Shown here one piece after another: positions 25,450 to 33,742 of a stretch of DNA of 50,721 nucleotides (positions within the stretch are counted from its first letter, which is position 1; the number at the start of each line of letters is the position of its first letter). The stretch comes from Cyclobacteriaceae bacterium (lineage in GTDB: Bacteria > Bacteroidota > Bacteroidia > Cytophagales > Cyclobacteriaceae), in NCBI GenBank assembly GCA_025055435.1, contig JANWWN010000019.1:1-50721 (forward strand), given 5' to 3'. The translations under genes and the position numbers were made by a program. Under the pieces are notes generated by a model that was not told where the DNA came from, did not search any database, and saw nothing but the letters and a program-made list of their open reading frames with translations.

Positions 25450-26250
25450 GTGTGGCAAATACTTCTGTCCGCAATACTTATCTATGCCAGTCTGTGCATC
25501 ATCGTGTATTTTGTACAGCATTGGTTTTTCTTCCGGCCCGAAATACTGGCTGCCCATTTCGCCTACCAGTATCCCTTTCCTTTTGAGGAGGTTAACTTCG
25601 ATATGCCGGATGGCGGGCGAATCAATGCCATTTATTTCAGCGTGCCTAATTCGCGCGGGGTAATCTATTATCTGAAAGGCAACTCACGCAGCATTAAAGG
25701 CTGGGGAAAATTTGCGCGGGATTTTGTAAGTAACGGATATGATTTCTTTATGATGGACTATCGCGGTTTTGGGAAAAGCCGCGGTAAACGCACCCAGAAA
25801 AAATTGTTCGAGGATGCCTGTTATCTATATAACTGGTTAACAACGCGTTATGATGAAGAGAAGATTGTGGTTTATGGACGCTCCTTTGGGAGCGGCATAG
25901 CGGCGTACGTTGCTTCGCAAAAAAATCCGCGACTTCTTATTCTGGATTCACCGTACTATAGCTTCATCTACAATGCGCAGCGCTACGCATTTTTTCTTCC
26001 GCTGAAATGGATTATGCGGTATGATCTGCGAACGGACTTATACCTGAAGGATGTTAAGTGCCCGGTTCACATTATACATGGCACACACGACCGGCTTATA
26101 CCATTTCGACAGAGCATGATGCTGAAATCTAAATATCCGGATAAAATCAGTCTGCATCCCATAGAAAAAGGTGGTCATAACAACTTGCCGGAGTTTGCCG
26201 GGTTTCATGAGTTGCTCTATGATCTGCTGTACATAAAACCTTCGGTATGA
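25450..26250 (+). CDS. Alpha/beta hydrolase, membrane-anchored (second of the pair)
   Basis: 266 residues from GTG 25450, clearly paralogous to the preceding protein. It has an N-terminal membrane segment (ILLSAILIYASLCIIVYFVQ), DYRGFGKSRGKRTQ, the nucleophile elbow YGRSFGS, the acid loop GTHDRLIPF and GGHNNLPEF for the histidine. In the oxyanion position it reads YYLKGNSRSIKGWG instead of YFHGNAGN, so the HG motif is lost, which may alter activity. It overlaps the acyl-CoA synthetase start by 4 bases (ATGA), so the two are translationally coupled. The order hydrolase then ligase suggests release of fatty acids followed by their activation. Confidence 0.87.
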   Translation: MWQILLSAILIYASLCIIVYFVQHWFFFRPEILAAHFAYQYPFPFEEVNFDMPDGGRINAIYFSVPNSRGVIYYLKGNSRSIKGWGKFARDFVSNGYDFFMMDYRGFGKSRGKRTQKKLFEDACYLYNWLTTRYDEEKIVVYGRSFGSGIAAYVASQKNPRLLILDSPYYSFIYNAQRYAFFLPLKWIMRYDLRTDLYLKDVKCPVHIIHGTHDRLIPFRQSMMLKSKYPDKISLHPIEKGGHNNLPEFAGFHELLYDLLYIKPSV

Positions 26251-28034
26251 ATAGCACTGCTTCACTGGATTTTAGTCGTGTTTTTGATGTGCTGGACTAC
26301 CAGTTGCAGAAACACCCGCAGCAACGTGCATTCAATATCCGGCGAAGCGGCAAATGGCATAATCTGTCAGCAGAAGAAGCAGAGCGCCAATCCGACCGGT
26401 TGGCTTGTTGGTTTATCAGTCAGGGACTTGCAGCCGGAACCTGTGTTGCGCTTATTCCGCGAGGCGGCAGCCCGGAATGGCTTCTGGTGGACTTTGCCGT
26501 TCAAAAAGCCGGGCTGATTGTTGTGCCCGTACATGCTACTGCATCGGATGAAGAAACGCGTTTTATCCTGAACGAAACCGAAGCACCGTTGTGTATTTCG
26601 GCAGATACGGGTTTGTATTACAAAGTTTTATCGCTGGCACCCCAAACACGCCTCACAGGAATCTATCATTGGCAACCCGATGCTGCCGGTTATTTCCCGG
26701 CCTTTCAATACAAGCCATCTTCTGATGAGTTGACCCGATTAACCTTACGCAAAAACCAGATTTTCGAAGAACAGGTAAGTGCCATTCTGTACACATCCGG
26801 TACGGGCGGAAACCAAAAAGGGGTAATGCTTACGCACAAAAATATTGTAAGCAGCATCAAATCGGTTTTGCCCCTTATGCCCGTAAAGCCGGGCGACCGC
26901 GTGCTCAGTTTCCTTCCGGTAAGTCATGTTTTTGAGCGAACAACCTGTTATGCATACGTGGCGCTTGGCCTGGAAATTTATTTCAGTCAGTCGCGTGAAA
27001 CACTTGCCACAGATTTTTTACAGGCCAGGCCTCACCTTTTCACATCCGTACCCAAAACCCTGGAACGCATGTATGCCATACTGCAGGAGAAGGCTTTACA
27101 TAAAAATCCGATAATCCGATGGGTTATGCGAAAAGCGCTTCGTCTGGGAGAATCATACAATCCGTATGGGAAGTGGAGTGTGCTGCATCGTTTACAACTG
27201 TTGCTGGCCCGGTTACTGGTTTATGACAGATGGAAACGTGCTTTGGGCGGGAAGGTGCGTTATATTATTGTAGGTGCAGCAGCGCTGCGTCCGGCTATTG
27301 CCCGGTTGTTTTCGGCCAGCGGCATTCTAACTCTTTCGGGTTATGGCATGACGGAAACCTCTCCTTATATCACAGTGAATCGCGTTGAGCCGGGGATGAA
27401 TAAGTTCGGCACGGTGGGAATTGCCGTTCCCGGTGTACAGATAAGAATCCATGAACCGGATGAGAACGGTGAAGGTGAGATTTGTGTACATGGGCCGAAC
27501 GTGATGGCCGGATACTTCAAACGCGATGATCTGACCAAAGAAGTGCTGGTGAACGGTTGGCTTCATACCGGAGATGTGGGTAAACTGGAAGACGGGCGCT
27601 TCCTTACCATTACCGGCCGCAAAAAAGAAATATTTAAAACCACCACCGGATTATATGTATCACCTGTTCAACTGGAAAATCATTTTACCGCTTCGCCCTT
27701 CATCAATCAGTGCATGATTATCGGGTTTAACCGGCCTTACGTTACGGCTCTGGTTGTGCCGCACTTTGGTTTACTCAAAGCCTGGTGCCTGGAAAATAAA
27801 ATTCACTGGACTGCGCCCGCTTATATGGTGCACAACATCAAGGTAATTCAGAAAATGCAGGAGGAAATCAACCGGCTAAACGAACCTTTAGAAAGTTACA
27901 AGCGCATACGGAAATTTATTCTGACTGACTCCGAATGGACAGCCGAAAGCGGGGAGCTGACGGCTTCTTTTAAACTTATTCGCGAAAAACTGGTGCAGCG
28001 GTATGCCAAAGAAATAGAAAAAATGTATGCATGA
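26247..28034 (+). CDS. Long-chain acyl-CoA synthetase (AMP-forming)
   Basis: An ANL-superfamily ligase of 595 residues that activates fatty acids with ATP and CoA. Core motifs are ILYTSGTGGNQKGVMLTH (residues about 180-197), FLPVSHVFERT, GYGMTETSPYITVN, GWLHTGDVG and ITGRKKEIFKT. The ATP loop departs from the usual SGTTGxPKG at two positions (Gly for Thr, Gln for Pro). The C-terminal part (EPLESYKRIRKFIL, then ELTASFKLIRE) fits the FadD15/LACS type that is common in Bacteroidota. It is coupled to the alpha/beta hydrolase and lies some 5 kb from the beta-oxidation operon that would use its product. Confidence 0.93.
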   Translation: MNSTASLDFSRVFDVLDYQLQKHPQQRAFNIRRSGKWHNLSAEEAERQSDRLACWFISQGLAAGTCVALIPRGGSPEWLLVDFAVQKAGLIVVPVHATASDEETRFILNETEAPLCISADTGLYYKVLSLAPQTRLTGIYHWQPDAAGYFPAFQYKPSSDELTRLTLRKNQIFEEQVSAILYTSGTGGNQKGVMLTHKNIVSSIKSVLPLMPVKPGDRVLSFLPVSHVFERTTCYAYVALGLEIYFSQSRETLATDFLQARPHLFTSVPKTLERMYAILQEKALHKNPIIRWVMRKALRLGESYNPYGKWSVLHRLQLLLARLLVYDRWKRALGGKVRYIIVGAAALRPAIARLFSASGILTLSGYGMTETSPYITVNRVEPGMNKFGTVGIAVPGVQIRIHEPDENGEGEICVHGPNVMAGYFKRDDLTKEVLVNGWLHTGDVGKLEDGRFLTITGRKKEIFKTTTGLYVSPVQLENHFTASPFINQCMIIGFNRPYVTALVVPHFGLLKAWCLENKIHWTAPAYMVHNIKVIQKMQEEINRLNEPLESYKRIRKFILTDSEWTAESGELTASFKLIREKLVQRYAKEIEKMYA

Positions 28035-28130
28035 CCCGTCTGCCGGAGGAACTGAACCTTTGGTGACATAACTCATGTTGGGTTTTAAAATACCGTGCTA
28101 ATTTGGCCGGATTTTTGAACCCATTCGGAT

Positions 28131-29753
28131 ATGCGAATTGTTGCAGTTTGGTGGCTGCTGGTGATCTGTATAACAGGTTATGCACAGATACGCATTAACG
28201 GAAAAATTATTGATCGCGATTCCCGTCAGCCTGTTCCCTTTGCCTCCATTGGTATAACCGGCACTGCGCAGGGCACCAGCTCCAATATGGAAGGTGAGTT
28301 TTCCTTGTTAATACCGGAAAACGCATCTATTAAAGTAAGCTGCGTAGGATACGTTACGGTGATTATCGACAATCCGGAGCAAATGAAACTCATTGAGCTG
28401 ACACCCTATACCATTGAGCTACAGGAGATAGTTGTAACGGGTAAATCGGTAAATCCCTCTTTGGTCGTACGCAGGGCATTTGCATCCATCAGAAAAAATT
28501 ATACCCACGAATCTTTTCTGCAGCGCTTCTTCTACCGCCACTATTGTAAAGATGATGATCGCTATGGCCGTCTGATTGAAGCTTTTGTTGACGTTTGGAA
28601 ACACAACGGTTATCGTTCATTCAGGAAAACCGGAGGTGACCGCGAAGAAATACGGGTTACGCACCTGAGGCGCAGTCTGGATAACACAGTGCTTGCTATT
28701 GGACACCCGCCTATTTCCATCACCAATATTTTGCAGGCCGATTTGGCCGGTTACCAAACCAATCAATCCGGTCAAATAAAAAACTTCTATACCGAAGCCA
28801 GTACACTGCGCATGGATTTCGAACGTTATACTTTTTCCTATGGAGGCATTACCCGATTTGAAGAAGATCAGGTTTACGTTATAGCCTATCAGTCGTTGCC
28901 CGACTCCATCCTCACCACACAGGGTTATGTGCCCACGGCTTCTGTAAGTGGAACATTATACATTACAACCGATGATTATGCTTTCGTTAAATGCGAGGAA
29001 ATCCGGGAGGAAGGCAGTAACCGATTCAGGTCAGTTGCTTTTTATAAGCAATATCAGAATAACTATTACCCCAGTCATCTGGTTCGTGAAAGCGAACTGT
29101 TGCTGGCCGACAGTTCACGGCACTTTGTTCATATTGAGATGATATCGACCGATATCAGTCACGATCCAAAAATGCAATTCACAGGAAAGGAACCGGATAA
29201 AAATGAACTGCTCAACATTTCTTACGATTCAGCTTTCTGGAACCATGCATCTATTTTGAAAGCCACTCCACTGGAGGAATCCATTATCCGCGACCTGGGT
29301 GGTGGAACATCACTAAACCGGCAGTTCTTCCGCTACATTCATTATCAATGGAGCACAACAAACGGATACGAAGAGGGTGAGGAAAAACTAAACTGGTTAT
29401 TGTCCGACTCCCGTGGAAGAAAGCCGGTAATGGTTTCGCTGTTTCCACGTAACGTAGAAAGTCATCTCGCAGAAGTTGAAAAACTCAAGCAGCTTCATAA
29501 ACAATACCGGAACGACATTCAGTTTATCTTAATACTCATCGAACCGGATGAAAATATCTGGAAGCAGCAGGTTGCACGTTTTGTGTTATTTGCCGATGGC
29601 ATGGTGAATTACCGGCTGGCACCTCAATCGAAAATTTTACGGCAGTGGGGCGTTAAATCATTCCCTTCTTTTGTCAGTCTGGATGTTTCGGGAAACCTGA
29701 TTAAGGTTACCGGGAATTTTAATGATTTGGAGAAGATTTTAGAGCGAAACTAA
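28131..29753 (+). CDS. Secreted CarboxypepD-reg-like protein with a C-terminal thioredoxin-like domain
   Basis: 540 residues with a signal peptide (VWWLLVICITGYA-Q). Residues about 20-105 are a CarboxypepD-reg-like beta-sandwich (INGKIIDRDSRQPVPFASIG, then PYTIELQEIVVTG), the type seen before TonB plugs, but no plug follows. A long middle part resembles the Bacteroidota 'carboxypeptidase-like regulatory' family of unknown function. The last 115 residues look like a thioredoxin fold: KPVMVSLFPRNVES in the place of the first strand and active site, WKQQVARFVLF, and WGVKSFPSFVSLDVSG with the cis-Pro. The CxxC is absent. The fusion is read by eye; the redox activity is probably lost. Confidence 0.75.
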   Translation: MRIVAVWWLLVICITGYAQIRINGKIIDRDSRQPVPFASIGITGTAQGTSSNMEGEFSLLIPENASIKVSCVGYVTVIIDNPEQMKLIELTPYTIELQEIVVTGKSVNPSLVVRRAFASIRKNYTHESFLQRFFYRHYCKDDDRYGRLIEAFVDVWKHNGYRSFRKTGGDREEIRVTHLRRSLDNTVLAIGHPPISITNILQADLAGYQTNQSGQIKNFYTEASTLRMDFERYTFSYGGITRFEEDQVYVIAYQSLPDSILTTQGYVPTASVSGTLYITTDDYAFVKCEEIREEGSNRFRSVAFYKQYQNNYYPSHLVRESELLLADSSRHFVHIEMISTDISHDPKMQFTGKEPDKNELLNISYDSAFWNHASILKATPLEESIIRDLGGGTSLNRQFFRYIHYQWSTTNGYEEGEEKLNWLLSDSRGRKPVMVSLFPRNVESHLAEVEKLKQLHKQYRNDIQFILILIEPDENIWKQQVARFVLFADGMVNYRLAPQSKILRQWGVKSFPSFVSLDVSGNLIKVTGNFNDLEKILERN

Positions 29754-29768
29754 CCGGCAGGTCCTGAC

Positions 29769-30563
29769 ATGAAAATAAAAGGAAAAACTTTCCTGCTCAC
29801 CGGCGGCGGCAGTGGAATAGGACGCGAACTGTGTTTGCGCCTTGTTCAACGCGGTGCTTATGTTATCATTCTTGACATCTCTGATGATAGCATGCAGGAA
29901 ACCAAACGCCTGGCCGGTGATAAAGAAAACCAAATCGGGACTTTTCGGGTGAACCTCGAGAATAAAGATGAAATTTTTGCATTTCATGACCAACTCATGA
30001 AATCGGGCCATGTTATAGATGGCCTTATCAACAACGCGGGGATAATTCAACCGTTCGTTTCGGTTAATGATTTGCAAATCGAAGCCGCCGAGCGCGTTGT
30101 TAAGATAAATTTCTTGGGAATGTATTACCTCACCAAGGCGCTGCTCCCGCACCTGCTTAGCCGGCCCGAAGCCCACATTGTGAACATTTCCAGCATGGGC
30201 GGATTTATTCCGTTTCCGGGCCAAACGATTTACAGCGCATCGAAAGCAGCCGTTAAAATTTTTACCGAAGGATTATTTGCTGAGCTGCTCGACACCAACG
30301 TCAGGGTTACACTGATTATGCCCGGAGCCGTTCGCACCAACATCGCGGGTAATTCCGGTGTATCGGTTCAAATGGCAGACGATCGCGCTTCGGCTTATCA
30401 AGCAATGCCCGCTGAAAAAGCAGCCGAAATTATTTTGCAGGGCATCGAAAAAAATAAACCGCGTGTGCTGGTGGGTTCCGATGCGCGTTTTCTTGACCTC
30501 TTTTATCGTATAAATCCTGTAAAAGCGGTACGGTATATCGTATCGAAAATAAAAAACCTGTAG
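29769..30563 (+). CDS. Short-chain dehydrogenase/reductase
   Basis: A 264-residue classical SDR. NAD(P)-binding GGGSGIGRELCLRL is at residue 12, NNAGIIQPF at about 89, the catalytic Ser in NISSMGG and YSASKAAVK with the Tyr and Lys. The residues after the second strand (LDISDDSM) include an Asp, which favours NAD(H). The substrate is unknown; such SDRs beside lipid genes often act on hydroxyacyl compounds or sterol-like alcohols, which is inference. It starts 15 bases after the preceding gene. It is convergent with the acyl-CoA dehydrogenase gene. Confidence 0.9.
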   Translation: MKIKGKTFLLTGGGSGIGRELCLRLVQRGAYVIILDISDDSMQETKRLAGDKENQIGTFRVNLENKDEIFAFHDQLMKSGHVIDGLINNAGIIQPFVSVNDLQIEAAERVVKINFLGMYYLTKALLPHLLSRPEAHIVNISSMGGFIPFPGQTIYSASKAAVKIFTEGLFAELLDTNVRVTLIMPGAVRTNIAGNSGVSVQMADDRASAYQAMPAEKAAEIILQGIEKNKPRVLVGSDARFLDLFYRINPVKAVRYIVSKIKNL

Positions 30564-30573
30564 CGCAATCAAT

Positions 30574-30599
30574 AAAAAACCCGGACCATTGGCCGGGCT
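30574..30599 (-). terminator. Rho-independent terminator of the beta-oxidation operon
   Basis: On the minus strand the stem AGCCCGGCC/GGTCCGGG (one bulged base) has the loop AAT and is followed by TTTTTTATT. It sits 34 bases beyond the stop codon of the acyl-CoA dehydrogenase. The + strand side lacks a T-run directly after the stem. Confidence 0.8.
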
Positions 30600-30632
30600 G
30601 TTTACAAACCACACCGTTATTAGGCATCCTTC

Positions 30633-32429
30633 TTAAAAAGGATAGGTTCCTTTTTCAATTACATAATCAGCTACTTTTCTGCGTGCTGCCTTCAGGTTGT
30701 AGGGCTCGATTTTGGTGAACCGCTTCAGACCCATTAGCATCAGACGAAGCTCATCGCCTTCAGCAAATGAAGTTATGGCTTCCCGCCCTGCTGCGGCAGC
30801 TTTTTGCATGGCTTCGTGCAGGTAGATGATGGCCATCTCTTTTTGTATCTCACAGGCTTTTTCGCCCTTTGTGCTAATCATCTTTTCCACACGCAGCAAT
30901 GCGGATTCGGCCACGTAACCTTCAATGAGCATATCGGCCAGGTTCATGATGATTTCCTGCTCATCGGCCAGTTTGGTCATGAATTTTTGCACGGCTGCAC
31001 CGGCCACCATCAAACCGGCTTTCTTCAGGTTGGCAAGAGCTTTTTTCTCTTGTACAAACAATCCGCTTTCTTCTTCGCTGCCAAAATCGGGAATGGACAT
31101 AAGTTCTTTCTGCACGGCCATGGCCGGGGTCATCAGGTCGAGATGACCTTTCATGCCGCGCTTCAGCAGCATGTCGATGGTTAACAGGCGGTTTATTTCG
31201 TTGGTGCCTTCAAAAATCCGGTTGATGCGTGAGTCGCGGTAAGCGCGGTCCATCGGGCCTTCGGCCGAAAAGCCCATGCCTCCGTAAATCTGTACACCTT
31301 CATCCACTACATAGTCGAGCACCTCGGAGCCGTGCACTTTTAATATGGCACATTCGATAGCGAATTCTTCGAGCGATTTCAGGCGTGCCTGCGAAGGGTC
31401 CATGCCGGCTGCGATGAAAGCATGGTAGGCATCTTCAATGTTCTGACTGGCGCGATAGTGTGCCGATTCGGATGCGAATACCCGCGTGCACATCTCGGCA
31501 ATCTTGTATTTGATGGCGCCAAATGATGCGATGGGCACGCCAAACTGCTTACGCTCCTTAGCATAATTCACTGCTATGGAGATGGTTTTTTTACTTCCAC
31601 CCACAGCAGCTACACCCAGTTTAATTCGCCCGATATTCAGGATGTTAACTGCAATCTTAAATCCGTTACCTCTTTCGCTGAGCAGGTTTTCTACAGGCAC
31701 CTTGCAATCGTTGAAGAAAATCTGACGGGTGGAGGACCCTTTGATACCCATTTTCTTTTCTTCTTCGTTCATCGTGATGCCGCCAAACGACTTCTCTACG
31801 ATAAAGGCGCTGAGGTTTTTGTCGTCATCTATTTTGGCAAACACAGTGAATACATCGGCAAAGCCGCCGTTGGTAATCCACATTTTCTGCCCGTTGATAA
31901 TGTAGTGTTTACCGTCTGCGCTCAGCGTAGCACGTGTCTTCCCTGAGTTCGCATCCGATCCGGCATCGGGTTCGGTTAAACAGTACGCTGCTTTCCATTC
32001 GCCCGTGGCCAGCTTCGGAATGTATTTTCTCTTTTGTTCTTCATTCCCGTAATAAAGTATAGGCAGTGTACCAATACCGGTGTGGGCCGAGATGGCTACG
32101 GCAAAGGAATGTCCGGCCCCCAGCACTTCGGCCACAAGCATGGAAGTGTTGAAATCCATGCCAAATCCTCCGTATTCCTGCGGAACAGAGGTACCCAGCA
32201 GCCCCAGTTCGCCTGCCTTATCGAGCAGTTGCGGCATCAGCTCCGGATGCTTCATCGAGTCAATTTCATCGAGTCGCGGCCAGATTTCTTTTTTCAGAAA
32301 ATCCTCACATTGTTGCCGGATCATCAGTTGTTCTTCATTGAATTCTTCAGGTATGAAGATTTCATGGGCTTTTGTTTCGCGAATCAGAAATTCGCCACCT
32401 TTGATTGCTTTGATTTCAGTCGTCATCAT
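30633..32429 (-). CDS. Acyl-CoA dehydrogenase (long/very-long-chain type)
   Basis: A FAD enzyme performing the first step of beta-oxidation. At 598 residues it is the longer, VLCAD-like form with a C-terminal helical extension (about 430-598). Motifs include YCLTEPDAGSDANSGKT, ITNGGFADVFTVFAKID, GIKGSSTRQIFFNDCKVP and, with the catalytic Glu region, QIYGGMGFSAEGPMDRAYR and RIFEGTNEINRLL. It is the last gene of the marR-HAD/ECH-thiolase-ACAD run on the minus strand, starting 78 bases after the thiolase stop. A terminator follows. Confidence 0.95.
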   Translation of the reverse strand: MMTTEIKAIKGGEFLIRETKAHEIFIPEEFNEEQLMIRQQCEDFLKKEIWPRLDEIDSMKHPELMPQLLDKAGELGLLGTSVPQEYGGFGMDFNTSMLVAEVLGAGHSFAVAISAHTGIGTLPILYYGNEEQKRKYIPKLATGEWKAAYCLTEPDAGSDANSGKTRATLSADGKHYIINGQKMWITNGGFADVFTVFAKIDDDKNLSAFIVEKSFGGITMNEEEKKMGIKGSSTRQIFFNDCKVPVENLLSERGNGFKIAVNILNIGRIKLGVAAVGGSKKTISIAVNYAKERKQFGVPIASFGAIKYKIAEMCTRVFASESAHYRASQNIEDAYHAFIAAGMDPSQARLKSLEEFAIECAILKVHGSEVLDYVVDEGVQIYGGMGFSAEGPMDRAYRDSRINRIFEGTNEINRLLTIDMLLKRGMKGHLDLMTPAMAVQKELMSIPDFGSEEESGLFVQEKKALANLKKAGLMVAGAAVQKFMTKLADEQEIIMNLADMLIEGYVAESALLRVEKMISTKGEKACEIQKEMAIIYLHEAMQKAAAAGREAITSFAEGDELRLMLMGLKRFTKIEPYNLKAARRKVADYVIEKGTYPF

Positions 32430-32507
32430 AAAACTATTTTTTTGAAGTAAGACACACGACTCAAGTAGGATTATGATTTGCTAACTATATGCTTCTACTT
32501 AAGTCTT

Positions 32508-33680
32508 TCACAAAATTTCATATACCCCGGCCACGCCCTGTCCGCCACCTACGCAGGCTGTTACCATGCCGTATTTTTTATTGCGCCTGCGCAGTTCGTT
32601 GATGATTTGTACGGAAAGTCGTGCACCGGACGAACCCAGCGGATGACCCACGGCTATGGCGCCACCGTTAACATTGAGTTTGCTGCGGTCAATGCCCAGC
32701 TCCTTAACCACGGCCAGTGATTGTGCCGCAAAGGCTTCGTTCAGTTCAATCAGGTCGATGTCGTCCAGCTTTTTGCCGGCCTGCTTGAGCGCCTTGGGTA
32801 TGGCCGCAACCGGGCCAATGCCCATGATGCGCGGCTCCACACCGGCCACGGCATAGCTTACCAGGCGTGCCAATGGCTTTACATTGAGTTGTTTTACCAT
32901 GCGTTCGCTCATCACACAAACAAAAGCGGCGCCATCGGATGTTTGCGATGAGTTACCGGCTGTTACGGTTCCGTTTTGGGCAAACACGGGCTTTAGTTTG
33001 GCAAGTGCCTCTATGGTGGTGTCAGGGCGAATGCCTTCATCAGTATCCACAATAAATTCACGCGTTTTTTTCTTCATGTGCTCATCCACATACACCTCTT
33101 TTACCTTAATAGGCACCACTTCGTCTTTGAATTTGCCTTCCTTCCATGCTGCGGCGGCTTTCATATGCGACTGATAGGAAAATTCATCCTGCTCTTCGCG
33201 CGAAATGTTGAACTGCTTTGCCACTTCTTCGGCCGTAAGGCCCATGCTGGTATAATAAGTGGGTGTTTCGGTTGCTATTTTATAGTTCAGCGCGGTTTTA
33301 ATGCCCATGACAGGCACCAGGGACATGGATTCAGTTCCGCCGGCAATAATTACATCGGCCATACCTGCCTGTATGCGCTGACTGGCAATTGCAATGGCTT
33401 CGAGCCCTGAACCGCAGTAGCGGTTTACAATCATGCCGGGCACTTCAATTCCTAATGCCAACAGGGAAATCATCCGACCCATCTGCATGCCTTGTTCGGC
33501 TTCAGGAACAGCGTTGCCTACGATGAGATCGTCCACCATTTTGTTTTCCAGTCCTGGAATGGACTTAACCAGGTGTTTGATTACCTCGGCCGCAAAATCA
33601 TCGGGTCGGGCAAAACGAAATCCTCCTTTTTTTGCTTTCCCTACTCCGGTGCGATAACCGGCTACGATGTATGCATCCAT
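32508..33680 (-). CDS. fadA: Acetyl-CoA C-acyltransferase (thiolase)
   Basis: A 390-residue thiolase that cleaves 3-ketoacyl-CoA in the last step of beta-oxidation. The nucleophilic cysteine is in [16 protein letters not shown] (about residue 90), the His in [16 protein letters not shown], and the second Cys in [13 protein letters not shown] close to the C-terminus. The signature of the degradative class and its place between the HAD/ECH and dehydrogenase genes favour a FadA role rather than biosynthetic acetoacetyl-CoA formation. It is 62 bases downstream of the HAD/ECH gene. Confidence 0.95.
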   Translation of the reverse strand: MDAYIVAGYRTGVGKAKKGGFRFARPDDFAAEVIKHLVKSIPGLENKMVDDLIVGNAVPEAEQGMQMGRMISLLALGIEVPGMIVNRYCGSGLEAIAIASQRIQAGMADVIIAGGTESMSLVPVMGIKTALNYKIATETPTYYTSMGLTAEEVAKQFNISREEQDEFSYQSHMKAAAAWKEGKFKDEVVPIKVKEVYVDEHMKKKTREFIVDTDEGIRPDTTIEALAKLKPVFAQNGTVTAGNSSQTSDGAAFVCVMSERMVKQLNVKPLARLVSYAVAGVEPRIMGIGPVAAIPKALKQAGKKLDDIDLIELNEAFAAQSLAVVKELGIDRSKLNVNGGAIAVGHPLGSSGARLSVQIINELRRRNKKYGMVTACVGGGQGVAGVYEIL

Positions 33681-33742
33681 ATTATTAGGTGTTTATGTAA
33701 ATACTTGATGTTTGTTTTTTTGCCATCTGCCTAAACTGCGTG

